From Anthostomella pinea (Eukaryota > Ascomycota > Sordariomycetes > Xylariales > Xylariaceae): 64,000 nucleotides of DNA. The DNA is taken from contig CAUWAG010000003.1 in assembly GCA_963556695.1 (NCBI GenBank), forward strand, positions 8,370,001-8,434,000. Reading direction: 5' to 3'. The notes below the pieces were generated by a model that was not told the origin of the DNA, made no database searches, and saw only the letters and a program-made list of their open reading frames with translations. Below are positions 9,808 to 22,672 of the stretch, piece after piece. Position 1 is the stretch's first letter, and every line of letters begins with the position of its first letter. Made by a program: the position numbers and the translations under genes.

Positions 9808-12770
9808 ATGGACGAGGGGCTTGAGAGTACGGAGAGTCGGCCAGAGCTTAGGAACCAGCGTGGACTCGTGGAGAGGGACAAGATGGCCCACAGCACCGAC
9901 ACCACCTCCTCCAACTCCAAGGAACCACCAGCTCCGCATTCCCAGGCAAAACAAGGGAACAGTCAGAACAGTCAGTTCCTAAGTGAAGCGCCCTCCTCCG
10001 AACCTCCTTCTCGCGAACCGCAGACACCTCTTTCCCGCGACCAGGTCCCGCTCATCATTAAACTCCTCAAGGCGCACAAGAGTCGCGAATGGGAAGCTAT
10101 CAAGAGCAAGGTCGGGCCCTTAAATCTTCTGGACCTTCCAGTCGACGTACTAAGGTTGATCGTTAAGGAGGCAAGCCTACTGTCCAGTACCCAACTCACA
10201 TTTGTCATGATCTTACTAACTGAGCATTGGGTTCATAGGTCACCTACACCAACGACTTGATCTCGCTATCTTTGACGAACTCCACGCTCTATAGCCTTAC
10301 CATACCCAACATATACGCACGTTTCGATATCGTCTGGCCGGATGCCTCGTTAACTACGACAGACAGTAAGAGTATCGATGCCCTAACTTATGGCCTATCC
10401 ACTCTGTGTCTGGGGAGCAAGTTTGCTCAGAGAACAAGGTGGCTAGGAGGGACCCCACTGGGTAACCTGAGCCCGTCGCAGAAGCTCTCAGATAATCAGT
10501 ATGCGAAGTATACGCGCAAGTTCTCGCTTGGCAATGGACCGTCCGATTGGACCTCCGAGTACATGATTACGAAAGAAACCGGTAAGATGCTGGGGACCCT
10601 CGTGGCGATTGCTGTAGGGAAGATGATCAACTTGGAAACGTTCGTGTGGGACATGCCGACTGGAGTCTTGTCCGACATCTTCATGGGTCTCGCGTCCCTG
10701 CAGGACCATCACGCCGAGGGAGAGTCAAAGTTGGAGAAGGTGTGGATCCGCTGGCACGACAATTCTGATACCTCTCCCGCCTCTACAACCGTCTCGAGTC
10801 CTACACATCCGCTCCCCCCTCCGCCACCTCTTAGTGGTCCAGCACCGGGTAGCACGATGACCCCCACTGGAAACACCATAACACCCGGTACTTTCCCGCC
10901 GTGGGCTCAGACAATAAGCTACTCCGAATGCCGCGTTGAGTACCCGACCTTCAGTGTGCTGTCTCCGTTGAAGAGTCTCACGGTTTTAGACATTGATGAG
11001 CTTGCATATCTAGATGAGATGTCGGTCCTTATCGAGCGATCTCTATCTAGCCTTCGGGAGCTTCGTGTTGGAATTTCCCAGAAAGCCCAGACACTCGAAT
11101 TTGCTCAAACTTGGGACGGAATTCACCTGGAGCAGGTAGATCATGATGCTCGGTGGCCAGGTGACAACCACATTGGTGACAAGAGGTTGGGAGGTGTTCT
11201 AGGAGTTCTAGTTGGCCGAATATAGTGAGTAGCATCCACCCGCACATCCCTAACCTGACGTGTTTCGTCGATAAGGATTCTGGCCAGGCTTTCTCTGCTT
11301 GTCTCAGGATTCCTGAACGATGGCTGAAGCTTCCTTTCTCCTCCAGCTTCCCCCTAAGATGTTGCTACTGACTCGGAACGCTCTAGTGACATCAGAAGGA
11401 AATCCGATCCGACAGGCCAGGAGGGGGCATCTTCTGCCTCGTCTGCAGAGCAATCGCGTCACGTTCATTTCCAAGATGACGATACATCAAGCGGATCAAA
11501 TGGAGGAGTTGCCTCCAGTAGCGTGGCTGCTTCTGACTCAACCGCCCATATCAATACACTTGTTCAACCACGTGGTTATTACGTTTCCCAAACAGAACCG
11601 TGGCAAGCTTCAGCGTCGTGTCGCCGGACCAGAGACCGCCTCGATGGCAAGCTAACACTGCGAACTCTGGCACTTGAGAGGGTGGCCCTTTCAATGCAGG
11701 TCTGCACGAAGGCTATAGACTGGAGTGTTCTGACTGATCTCACGATTCTGAACTGTGATGGTTACGACGCTCTGTGGAGAGTACTCAGGAGACATTTCCA
11801 ACCTACACCTACCTCTTACGGCTCATCAGCTGGCACAGCCGCCCAGTATCATCTGGCCCTGAAGCACATCCACACCGACATGACATCACCTTCCCTCGTC
11901 GCTTTCCTCAAGGAGACGCTGGCACCGAACAGCCTTGAGGTACTTTTTCTACAAGACCGTCGGCGTAGGGTGCCAGCTCCGCCGGCAGTGACGATTGACC
12001 AGATATTCAAAGGCCCCATCAAGCGGCATCGGTCAAGTCTCAAGAAGTTGCTCCTTGACAGTTCGGATAGGAGAGCTCGCCCGTTGGGCAACTCGTGGGT
12101 ACCTTGGAAATTAAGCAGCGACTTGGTCTCTTACATCACAAGTGGGCGTATGGGAAGTCTGAAGGAGCTGGCTGCGGCTTTCGATTACAAGGATTGGGTA
12201 AGCTTGTTCCCCTGGAGTGATAATGGCCTCGGCACGATGGAAGAAACTAACGGCAGGCGTCTTTAGCACCCATTCCTGCAACGTCTTCCGAATATACCTC
12301 AGCTTCGCTCGCTGCATATTCCCCATATGCTAGAGCATCTAGCCGGCACCTTCGAGCCGAAAGAGCTGGCATACCAATTGGTGGATATCATCACACTACG
12401 GCCAGAGGTTCAGCTTTGTTATGTAGGCATTGGAAACAAATGCTTCGAGATCTTGGAGGCCCGAAACGGTGACGGTAACAACACTCCGGATCAACATGGC
12501 TACGGCGCAACAGCGCTCCCTGCAGATAATGATGAGGACGACACTGTCAGTGACGGTGGTGAAGAGACAGAAGACGACGATGACGGCGACGACATGGCAG
12601 GAACAGATAACGAGGATGACATGACCGAGGTCTCGGACGACGGCGAGTCCGAGGCAGACTCGATCCAGGAGAGCGACTACGATGAGCCGGAGCCGCGGCT
12701 GCGCCTGCGGGAGATACTCTTTTACGACGATAAGGTGGCCGTATTTAAAGCGCGACATGGCAGATTGTGA
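9808..12770 (+). CDS. F-box-like protein with leucine-rich body and acidic tail
   Basis: Four-exon model of about 887 residues: 9808-10170, 10239-11224, 11387-12197 and 12267-12770. The F-box-like segment (LLDLPVDVLRLIVKEV) spans the first junction, followed by TNDLISLSLTNSTLYSL, typical of fungal F-box proteins that bind Skp1 in SCF ubiquitin ligases. Regularly spaced Leu segments (LKSLTVLDIDELAYL; LRTLALERVALSM; LTDLTILNCDGY; LQRLPNIPQLRSLHI) suggest a divergent leucine-rich substrate domain. A Pro-rich insert lies near 10790-10910 and a long Asp/Glu-rich tail at 12530-12690. Intron 1 is a GC-AG intron (GCAAGC donor, TTACTAAC branch). The second intron (11225-11386) is the least certain boundary: the donor GTGAGT is strong, but the acceptor was chosen mainly because it keeps the frame. 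Start could instead be the ATG at 9883, which has a better context. Substrate unknown. Confidence 0.65.
10171..10238 (+). other. GC-AG intron of the F-box gene
   Basis: 68-nt intron with donor GAG|GCAAGC, branch site TTACTAAC at about 10213-10220 and acceptor CATAG. Removing it joins two long frames in phase 0 inside the F-box motif. Without removal the upstream frame stops at 10258-10260. Confidence 0.8.
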
Positions 12771-14159
12771 CGAGCGAACTGCGGTGTTGCGGTTCTGGTA
12801 GCGACTTCAATATTGCTGGGGCCCTCCTCTTAGCAGCATGGCGTCAATCTCCAGGGGTAGTTACCAGGTGTGGTCGGCTTTTACCGTACCATTCGGGACA
12901 CAAGTTTGGCGCAAAGTCCAGGGAAGGCAAGGAGTTCGGGGGAAATGGTGATACACATCATTCAGAAACGATGTTATAAGAAATAGGTAAGGAGAGCGAG
13001 CATCCAATATAGAGGTAAAAGCGAGTCCGGATTGGAATTGTTGAGTTGCTCTTGTGATGATTCATGTTGAAGAAAACGCCACTGGCAGGCAGGACGGGTT
13101 ACCGACTTGCAGACTTGCAGACTGATCACTGCAGGTGGGGCGTTAGGCTGGCGTCGCGTCGTCGGGTTGCGCTGGGCACTGGGCAGTCAGGCCGACCTCA
13201 GAGACCTGGAGGCAGCAACAACAGACGAACCCAGACGATCCAGCGGTCTGTTGCCTGTATGGAGGCCTGCGGGCGAATCACAGTGGTTCACCCCGGCCCC
13301 CGGCAGCTGCCCGGGTGCTTCTACGGCTCGCCAAAACACAGTGCTGGTCGGCCTCGTGGAACCTAACGCAGGTACTAAAAAGTGGCCCCGTCTGGCCTTG
13401 TCTGGCCCCTGTCCCCAGCTGTCACAGTGGATTCGCTGTGCCCCGGGACTGAGGTGTCCACCCTGTCACCTGGCACCCCAGCTCTCGGGCCTCTCGTGGC
13501 TGTTGTTCTCTTCACCGTATTATCGTCCTCTTGCAGGCTGGCTGTCTTGGTCACATCTCTGGTGGCACCGGGCGTGCGTGTTCGCCTTTACCGCCTTATT
13601 ATTCCATATTCTCACCTCACCTCAGGTTCCCAGCTGCCAGCGTGCCGGGTAGTCAGATCCATTGCAGGATCCATTCGCCAACAAACCATCCGTGGATCAG
13701 TCTATCTTGTTTTTTCATGCCGCTGCCTGTCTGAGCTTAGAGGACTGGGGGGATTAGGCAGAGGACGGTATCTGCGTGTCTCACTCTCACCGATACTTCT
13801 CTTTGTTTGTCCCAGTCTCAGCCAGGCAAGGCTTGTTGCAGCATCGTCTCTCCGCCTCTTCGTTAAGTACGGACCACGGACCTGCTTCTCGCCTCCCGCC
13901 ACCGGCCGTTTCTCTCCAGCATAAAACAACACTTTGGAACGGTGCAGAAGGACCGGACTTTTGCTTTTTGTTTTCTTGATATACCTACCTCATCATCTGT
14001 CTGTCTGTCTGTCTGTCTGTCTCGGCGTGGAATACTCTCTCTTTTCTTGTCTTCCTCAACTGGCGGAGTTGGGCCTGTTCTGTTTTTTCTCCCCGCTGCA
14101 GTCATCCCGCCTTTTCGGCTTCGACTGCCCAGCCTGACCTCTCATACCTACTCACTTCC
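12771..14159. other. intergenic region between the two F-box genes
   Basis: About 1.4 kb. From about 13400 it becomes strongly pyrimidine-rich on the plus strand, as in long fungal promoters and leaders. It contains the TCTG microsatellite. Overlapping open frames here are low complexity and share no motif. Confidence 0.4.
13996..14022. repeat. TCTG tetranucleotide microsatellite
   Basis: Six to seven perfect TCTG units, about 140 nt upstream of the F-box ATG at 14160, in a pyrimidine-rich tract. Confidence 0.9.
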
Positions 14160-15601
14160 ATGGACACCTTACCGGTAGAGCTTCTGAGGCTCATCTACAC
14201 CCACTGTGAGCCCGAATCAGTGCGAAGTTTACGAGGAGTCTCCGTGAAGTTGGCAGATATTGGTTACGACTACCTGCTGTCGCCGCAATTCACATCTGTC
14301 AGTTGGCGGAATGATATTGATCGCCTGCATTGCATCGCCCTCCACGAACGCCTGAGAGGAAGCATCACGTCCATCTGCATTTTTCTTGGAGATCTCAATT
14401 TCTACGATGCAGGCCATAGTTTCTGGTACGACCCGTGAGCTTTTCGCTATGTCATCACCTTGCTGCAACCGAGCGGCGTCGGACCCCCCGAACCCCATCT
14501 GACGCAGCAATTTGGCTGGCAGTAGTAATGCTCATGTGATGTTGACTAATTGCCCTTTTCACTAGGTCTCAACACTTCGTGGCGCCTCCAGAAGTCCGCA
14601 ATGAGCTGATGGGAAATGCCCGCCGAGAGTTTGACAGAATTGAACAAGGGCGCATGAAGGTCGGCCCGTTCCATTTGAGGGCTGACGACCTCAGAGAAGC
14701 CTGCTCAGCCCTGCCGAATCTCAAAGACTTGGAAGTCTCTTTCACACGATGCCCGCTCAAGAACCAGATCTTGCAGGACGTCTTCGACTGGCCCAACTGC
14801 CGCCGGAAACTCGAACGGCCTGAGACGTACAGTAACCTGGATGCCATCATATCTGCCTTGCATGGCATCCGCTTGAATTCATTCAAAGTCGATCGGCTTC
14901 CACTCGAGGTGTTCCGGTTACCGGGTCACCGTACGCATTGGTTCACACATGCCCAATCGTTCGATAGCTTGTCGACGCTCGACCTAACCCTGGATCCATC
15001 CGGTCTTCAGGGGCCTAGCTCCTCTTTCAAGGCCGTGAATGGACTTGGCCGTATGTTGCAGCTTGCCACACAGTTGCGCAAACTGAAGCTCGCGTTTCAC
15101 CCCTATACGAGCGAACATTCCAAGTTCGCACTTTCTTTTCGAGAACTACTCTTTGGGTTCACCTACAAGCAACTGACCGACTTGGCATTGGAAGGTGTAT
15201 CTTGTGACGAAGATGACCTCAAGGAATTTCTTGGGCGACACGGCGATACGCTGCTTCGACTGCGCCTTGGAGGTCGTGGATTAGCGAAGCCATTCGAAGT
15301 ATCACTAGGTGGAGTTCATCTCTGGGAAGGTACATTCAAGTCTCTCTTCAGGGGCCTTCGTGTCAAATTGCCAAAATTGGAGCGACTGCACCTCGAGGGC
15401 ATCTTTGAGTGCGAACATCAGGACCTGCCGTCGCATGAGGCCTACAACTTCTACCCCCTGACCAACGATGATTGGGAAGATGTTCCTCGTCCTCGATGGG
15501 TCCGAACCTCTCGCAAGACTATCAACTGCCTCCCCTTTGAGCAATACGTTCTGTGTGGCGGGGTCTACCCCGGAAACTCTTTGATCCAACAGAACTACTG
15601 A
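14160..15601 (+). CDS. F-box-like protein
   Basis: Predicted 436 residues in two exons, 14160-14434 and 14566-15601. The intron has donor GTGAGC and acceptor CACTAG with GTTGACTAAT as branch, and the junction restores DP|SQHFVAPPEV. The N-terminus is a compact F-box: MDTLPVELLRLIYTHCEPES followed by VRSLRGVSVKLADIGYDYLL. The rest has Leu-rich segments at intervals (LKDLEVSF; LRKLKLAF; LTDLALEGVSCDEDDLKEFL; LERLHLEGIF), as in fungal F-box/LRR adaptors of SCF complexes. No known substrate domain is visible. It lies 1.4 kb downstream of another F-box-like gene in the same orientation, but I see no close sequence match between the two beyond the F-box type. Confidence 0.75.
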
Positions 15602-18600
15602 AGAACGAGAGACGTCTGGAGGTAGTAACATGTGTTTGGGATTCGAAACAGCGGCCACGAGTGAAGCCAAACCTCAGCATATGTATCGCGACAGATTCTT
15701 GCATCACCAGGACAGTGGTCAGACGGCGGCGTTGACGGTGCATGGATTCCTGCACTATGGCTCTTGTTTACTGGCGGACCAGGGCATAAAGGCGGCGTGA
15801 CAAATGCATGGGATGACTTCACTCACTTCTCACCCTTGTCTCTGGGTTAGACGCTTTTCACTACTGTTTACCTTCTATAGATTGCACGGTTCATGCGGTT
15901 CATTTCCGCGGTCTGGCGTTGGATCGATGGCTGTTACGTCCTTTTAGGACTAGCACGGTGTGCCTACTGTTTTCATTCAGGGAGATGATTTACGAGTTTC
16001 GTTTTTGGGGGTCTTCTGTCTGTCAACAATTTGCTGTTTGGGCCTGGGCAGACTTGATTTGTCGGCGACCAAGTTGGAGGGATGAATGGGGATGAGGTAC
16101 AAAGGTGACAGATTGTATATGCGTTCATAATAAGACACACACACCTCTAGATTGATGCAATGGCCTCGATGGCAAGCTTACAGCCGTGTCGACTGCTGCC
16201 TTTCGTTGTTATATTCCGAGCTTGACCATCAAAAGGGAAACCCATAGATAGAGAGGGAACGTGTAGTCTCTCCTTCGGCTACTATCACTTACGACGAAAG
16301 CACCCTCTTTGTTGGTAGTGTCTTAGACGCACGGTAGACGAGATGGATGATGCTAGGAATCCGGACGAGGAGGGTCCTTTTGGGACTTTTGGACGGACAG
16401 AATATCTGGGGATGGATGGTCTTCTCTATGGTGTCCGCCGGCCAAGCGGGGTTTTAGATCCTTCTTTGGCTTTGCAAGGTTTCGTGGCTGTCGAGGCTCT
16501 CTCCCTCCTTCAACTGCAGATAGCTTGAGGGTAAAGCTTAGGTACATGTAAGGCGCCGAGCTACGTACGGGTAATGTGATATAGCCCCGTGTTTTGTTCC
16601 TCGACCCCCTTTAATCCAGTGCGGTTTCATCTCAAACCTTCACGTGCGTTCAGAGCGCATGCAGGTAGTTGGAACCACCGCCACATCGACCGACATGTAA
16701 TGTAGGCAGATCAGATGCTGATCACGGCTGCGAGGCAGCACACATGAGGTACTTTGGCTATCTACCTACGTATAAATTACTCAAGTAGGTGGTGTGTACA
16801 AAGGTAGTATAAGAGCGACTATGTTGTGCCGCCAGACCCCACTCTCGCTCTTGCGATCGAAAGAATCGATAGATTGATTATATTCTTTAACGTCTAAGGA
16901 AGGCTACGCCGCCTCTTGGAACTCTCCCTAGGGTGTACAGGGACGTGGCAAGCTACCTTCGTCAGATGAGGTGGATATTAATATCTTACTTCAAAGGCAG
17001 GGAAGTTCATAACCTCGTGTCTACTCCTTTTAATAAATGTACGGGGCCTTGTGAACTCAGTAGGTGGCAAGTACCCCCATTCCGTTTCGAACAAAAGAGA
17101 TATATTGTTGCCGTTGAGGCTACATCCCGTCGCTCCTATCTAATCCTTCGCAAGTCTTCCGACCAACTCACTTCCTCCAGCGTGGCCATAGCCGTCTGAA
17201 TTAACATGCCCAACAATGTCAGAGCTAGACATTTATAGTATAGAATTAGGTGCACGGCATCTCATTGTCGCATACGGATTCACGGGGAAGCAAACGGGAT
17301 GGATGATTGATCAGGGTCCATAGAGTCCAGAGAGCCCGGGCGTGTAATTTCGGGTGGTACGAGCAGGATGAGTGAGTGGGTGAGCAACACATGTTTCTTG
17401 ATGCGGGCTGCGCTTACTGGCTTACTGTTGTAGGTCACGATGGTTTGGCTGTAGTCAGTGTCTAGAGGGGCCGGGAGCCTCGTCACACGTCGTATGTACC
17501 GTGGTGGTTTTGCATCAGCTGAGCTGATGTAGTAGGACGTGACAGCTCGTGCGGCTTGAGTGTCGGTGAGGGGTGACTTCGGTCGTAAACGGTCACCTCA
17601 TCTGTCTGCTATCTGCCTGTCCTGGATGATGGCCCATCCTAAGGTAATGAGAGGTATTAACTGATGTGATCGAATAGGATGCAGTGTGGTCTTTATAATT
17701 CTGTGTCTCCAACGTTGGCATGCATGCATGCACTTTGATTTTGAAATAACAAGCCTTCAAGAAGCGGCCGGCGTCTGTGATGATCTGATGCCGGGGTGGC
17801 CCTGCTTCCCCAAAGCTTGAGTGGGCTGTGTGCGTTCCGTCGGAGACTCGGAGAGAAGTTTTCCAACGGTCTGGGCCGGGTAGATCAAGCGAAACTCGTC
17901 GTGTACAAAGTACATTACTCCATTCTCAGGATGTATCAATTTCCATCCCTTCGATCATTATTAATAGTAGCGCCCGTGGTGCCATGCGAGCAAAGCCATG
18001 TGTTCCCGCCTCATCACCACCTCACCTGCTTCGTCGTCGCTGTCGCGCTTGGACTGGGGCTTGGGGCTTGGGCTACGGGGGCGGAAATGCAATGCAGGTG
18101 GACGGACGATTTGGCATGCATCCATGTCCCTTTGTAGACGGATGAGACCGCATTTCTACCTGTAGGTACCTAGATCAGGCCACCAATGAAACAAAGGCGA
18201 GACATACCTTGTAGGCCTGGAGCCTGTCTCCTTCACCGACAGCACATCGGAACCCCCCACTCTCTGTGTGGTCGCATACATGGAGGTGAAAATAAACCAG
18301 CACATGAGGGAGGCGGTGATGATCTGAGCCAGCCCATCACGGATTGGAGCAACCAGCCTGCCAGCGTAACGTCGGCCACGCAGTAGATTGTCATTGATGA
18401 AACCCCATCTGCCATATTGCTGCGTTATCAATGATCATGTTATGGCTTGCTTCGCTGTCAAAAATGGCGTTTAAATCAACATCCGTGCGCGAGAGCAAAG
18501 CCTCACCCAGTACGCAACCTAAGCAATGCGCGCAGCAGTGGAGTCGGTAATAATAAGCCGAGATCGTATCGGCTGGGATGCGATTGGGATGGACGATCCG

Positions 18601-20518
18601 GCTCTCTCGGTCCCCAGCAGGCTGGCAGGCATGGCGATGTCATCGTGTGATTGATTGACAGACACGAGGTCGAAGGATTCCCTGCAGAAAAGAATGCATC
18701 CGGGCCATCCCCTCGGCCTGTTCGCCTGCTGCTTTTGTATTATTATTCCTTTCATTTTGAACCGCTGCTCCCGTGACCGGTGCGTGCGTGCTGCAGGTTT
18801 CCCATCCGATGCCCCGCATGGCAGACCGCAGGAACGCTTCTTTCTATCCGAGAGGTTGCTTGCCTGCATCATCTGCACACAATCGGGCTCCGGCAACGGC
18901 GGCACCCTGTTTGGTGTAGGTTGTACGAACTACCGTGCCATAGGTCTAGTAGTCCTTCCTCTCTAATGGTCTATCAGTGCCTATGTCAGTTGCCTACATC
19001 CTATATATACCTACTTAAGTATAACGTAGTAGAGGATGGCTACGGAGTCATGCAGAACAGCCCGGGCAAGTCCATCATCTGATCTTATCAGCAAAGGAAA
19101 GACGAGCCGATTTCACGATTTCTCTGGGGCCAGGTTGATGCAGGTGAACGAGAGGAGGCTTTGCTGTTGCGTGTGGAGTGCGCTTGAAGTGCAAACCTGC
19201 AGGACTGTCTGGACAGGGTTTGCCTGTCGGCGTGCTGCAATGTCATGAATTGGAATGTCTCCTCCACCATTTAACATTCAACTGTTTGATGATCATGTCT
19301 TTCCTCCTGCCAGATTTGACGCACCAGTCATGCGTGTTTTTCCTTTTTAGCCCTTCTGCTGTTTCAAGTAATCAAGAGTATTCATTCAGCTGATGTATAT
19401 CCCTTGCTTCTGTCGTTGCCAGCGGCATCAACACTACATATATACAGAGGGAATGATGCAGGATTGATAGCCAGTAGCTATATCGTCAGACTATCGTAAC
19501 TCGGCTTTACCTTCAAAGCACCCACCTCTTTCAAAGTCTGGCTGTGGTGTTCATTTCCGCCGCTCCCGCTTTGGGCCTCGCCGGCTCGGAAACCAAGGAA
19601 GTCGACACACCTTAAGAGCCTGCAGTTACGCAGGAACTACACCTCGAGAAGGGGTCCGTTCCCTCTACATGATGCCGTCGAGCCTTGATTGATCCTGTCG
19701 CCTTTCAACTCCCCCCGCTATTGCCGAGCCCGTCCACCATCCATCCGCCACCTCTCATCCACATGCGGGCGCTGTACCCCTGACACCAACGCCCGCGGCG
19801 TACACACCAGCTTCAATAAGCCTCCGCTAGTCACCCTCTTCCTCTGCCACTACTGCACATCGCGCGTCTTGGTGTGCCTGGGTGCTGCGTGGTTGCTGGC
19901 TTGCATGCGACACAGGCCCTGCTTGCGGTTGGCCCGCCCCGTCCAAAACGTCACCTTGAACAAGTTGATCAGGTCGAACCGCAGCCACATCCAAGGAAGG
20001 TTGTCGTTGTGCTGTACATGCCCTGTACACCTCGGCCTGGCTTAGCGGCCGCCTCCCTGCCACGCCAGCCTACTTTCTACACAAGACCGTACCACCACCA
20101 CTTCCCCTCAAACCTTTGGACTAAACCTCTCTGTGGCTTCAGCATATTGAAATCTCGAAATCCTGCCCGTGTTTGTCCCTTCTGTTGGCTGACAGCCCAA
20201 AGTGGTCGATAAAAGTATACCTAACTTTGCTTAACCTTGGAAGTAATTAACATTCGGGCTATTGGTTCAGGGGAGGGGCCCGTGCCACCGACGTGCCTAC
20301 TGCAGAATATTGGAAGTATCCGACAAGCATCTATCCCACTTCCCACTTCCCACTTCCATGTGCTGCCCTACGGCCTGGCAGACTCCGGAACCGACTGTCT
20401 CCCAACAACAACACCTGCAAACACCACCTCGCCTGCTGGAACATACATCGTCCCTCGACGGGCGACCATCGGTGATTTTGGCGATACCGCCGGCAGAGGG
20501 CCCCGTTGGCTGCCTACT
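15602..20518. other. long gene-poor region
   Basis: Almost 5 kb with no frame above about 130 codons, and none with recognisable motifs. No canonical tRNA seen. Several short palindromic or TAGGTA-type motifs occur (for example TAGGTACCTA at 18163-18172) and a TGCA repeat at 17719-17732. From about 19690 the sequence is C-rich and pyrimidine-biased and may be the promoter and leader of the SYLF gene. No transposon ends or reverse transcriptase motifs were found by eye. Confidence 0.4.
17719..17732. repeat. short TGCA repeat
   Basis: Three and a half TGCA units in non-coding DNA. The repeat is self-complementary. Confidence 0.8.
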
Positions 20519-22672
20519 ATGCAACGCGTTTCTGCTCTACTCCCGGCCTGGGACCGCAATCGAACGAGCAACGGCACCACCATCAGCCATACCCGCAAGG
20601 CGAGTGTCGACAAGGTCCGCGGCTGGGCCGACAAGATCCCCTCTGTCAATCGCCTCAGCACCTCGTCCCGACACGGCAAAGAAGCATTCTGGCCCGCCAC
20701 CCTCGACAAGGAATGCGAAAAGGCTGCCCGCATATTGAAGTCATTCTGCAGTACGTGTGGCATGCTGTGCTTGGGATCACACCCTTCAGTCTCGCTAACA
20801 TGATTATTAGGCGATGGTTTCTCAATACCCGACGAGCGACCGGGAAGCCCGATAACCACCTCGAGCAACCATTCGTCGAATAAGATCCTGAAGAAGATAC
20901 CGCCGAGGATAATACAAAATGCAGTTGGTCTGGCAGTCTTCACCTCGATGCGGTCCGGCCTGTGGACCTCGGGATCCGGAGGGAGCGGCATCTTGATTGC
21001 GCGCAAGACTGATGGAACTTGGTCTCCGCCGTCCGGCCTGATGCTGCAGACGGCCAGTCTAGGTTTCATCATCGGCGTCGACGTCTATGACTGTGTTCTT
21101 GTCATCAACAACTTCGCCGTCCTCGAAACATTCGCGAGGACCAAGGTAACGCTTGGCACCGATGTCAGTATGACGGGTGGTCCTCTGGTATCTCTTGGAT
21201 TACTCGAAAACGATGTCACATGGGCGGACCTGAGTGACACGGCCATCGCCTACGTCAAAGCGAAGGGGCAGTTCTCAGAGGTCAAGTTGGATGGGACAGT
21301 GCTCAACGAGCGAGCCGACGAGAACGAGAGATTCTATGGAATGAAGTTAAATGTCGCCAAAATTCTGGCTGGTGATATAAATCAGAGCATGCCGCAGACG
21401 AGACTTCTGGCCGAAGTACTCAAGGCTGCCGAAGGGAGGGTCGACTATGATATGGCCCTGGTGGACTCACTTTCGTCCCAACCTGCACCAGGAGACGCGA
21501 TGATAGAATCACCGCAATCGGCCGCTTCGTCGCACTCTTTTGGTTTACCCGACACAGCCGACCCCGATCCCTTTGGTGTTCTAGCCCTTGAGATGGCGGG
21601 AGTTGGCATCCGGGAAGCCGGCTCACAACTTAGACCTGGAAGCAGTCAGTTTGAGTATCATCCAAGTCCGACGAGCCCGCTCTTCCCCAAGGTTGGACGT
21701 CAAAGTATCGATACTTTCATGTCGCGGAGCAACAGGGGCAGCTACACGTCGAACAAAACAGCGGCAACGGAACGGAGCCAGATCACCAACACTGGCACTC
21801 AAACCTACTCTGCGACGACCCCAGAGACTACGCCTACACACAGTCTAAGCCAAAGTGAGGATGGCAACCAACGCCATTCTTCTGATGAGATTCTGGAGGT
21901 CAAGGAGCCGGAGGAGGTCGACTACACGCAAATTGACATCAGCGCACTGAGGAGTCTATCGAACTTCCCGGATCTAGATGACGAACCAACCGTGACGGAT
22001 GCGACCTGGGAGGCGCCGCTATACCAAAGTGAAAACAAGCAGGAGGAACATATTGATGAGTCTGAGCACGAGGATGATGCGGACGATGAAGAAGAGGATG
22101 GTGGTAGCCTACACGCCTCGGAAGACGAATACGACGACAACGACGAAGCATTCGATGAAGTTGAAGAGGCAGTCGTATTCGAAGTTGCCACAGCTCAGAC
22201 ACCGGCTCGGATGGTTGCCTCCCAAGTTGTGCAAGCAAAAGGAGCTGTCGTTAGTATTCCGCGGAGAGTACCTCCACCACTACCGCTTCGGAGTCCTGCC
22301 CGTACATCGCGCAGGAGGAGTCAAATGCCAGATGTTTCCAGTATGATCAGCAGCCCACTCAGGCAGCAGTTTGAGCTTACCCAGGGACTTGCGACACCGA
22401 AGGCTGAGAGTAGTCCGGTCATTTCCATAGAACATATCGATGGTGCAGCTGAGAAGAAGCAAGAGGACGGAGAGCCTCACCACGAAGCGAGCGAGGCTAT
22501 ACCAGCAGAGAGCGTTGCAGGTCCGGCTCAGGAGTCTCAAGGCTTCGACGGCTACTTCCCCAAAGTTGAGGAACAACTACCTCAACAGGACAGCGCTGTG
22601 ACGCAAAGCCGAATGAGCACGGGGCAGCAGGTCGGGTTGCCGAGCCAAGGAGTCCCAGTCTCGGTGGCTTAA
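20519..22672 (+). CDS. SYLF-domain (Ysc84/DUF500) protein
   Basis: Predicted 697 residues in two exons, 20519-20750 and 20811-22672. The intron has donor GTACGT, branch GCTAAC and acceptor TTAG, and the junction gives FCSDGFSIPDERPG. The SYLF lipid-binding domain follows the junction (about residues 95-260): GLAVFTSMRSGLWTSGSGGSG, a SGLMLQTASLGFIIG stretch, and the closing YGMKLNVAKILAGD. In yeast, Ysc84 and Lsb3 bind phosphoinositides and actin at endocytic patches. Those carry a C-terminal SH3 domain; none is visible here. Instead the tail is long, Ser/Pro/Thr-rich and strongly acidic (about 22050-22170), probably disordered. An endocytic or membrane-remodelling role is inferred from the family. 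The ATG at 20519 is preceded by an open frame without a convincing alternative start. Confidence 0.85.

Noticed and set aside
13107..13924. Two overlapping plus-strand frames of about 180 codons
   Set aside because: Low-complexity, pyrimidine-rich promoter/leader DNA. The frames start at different positions, have no domain and no codon bias like the real genes.
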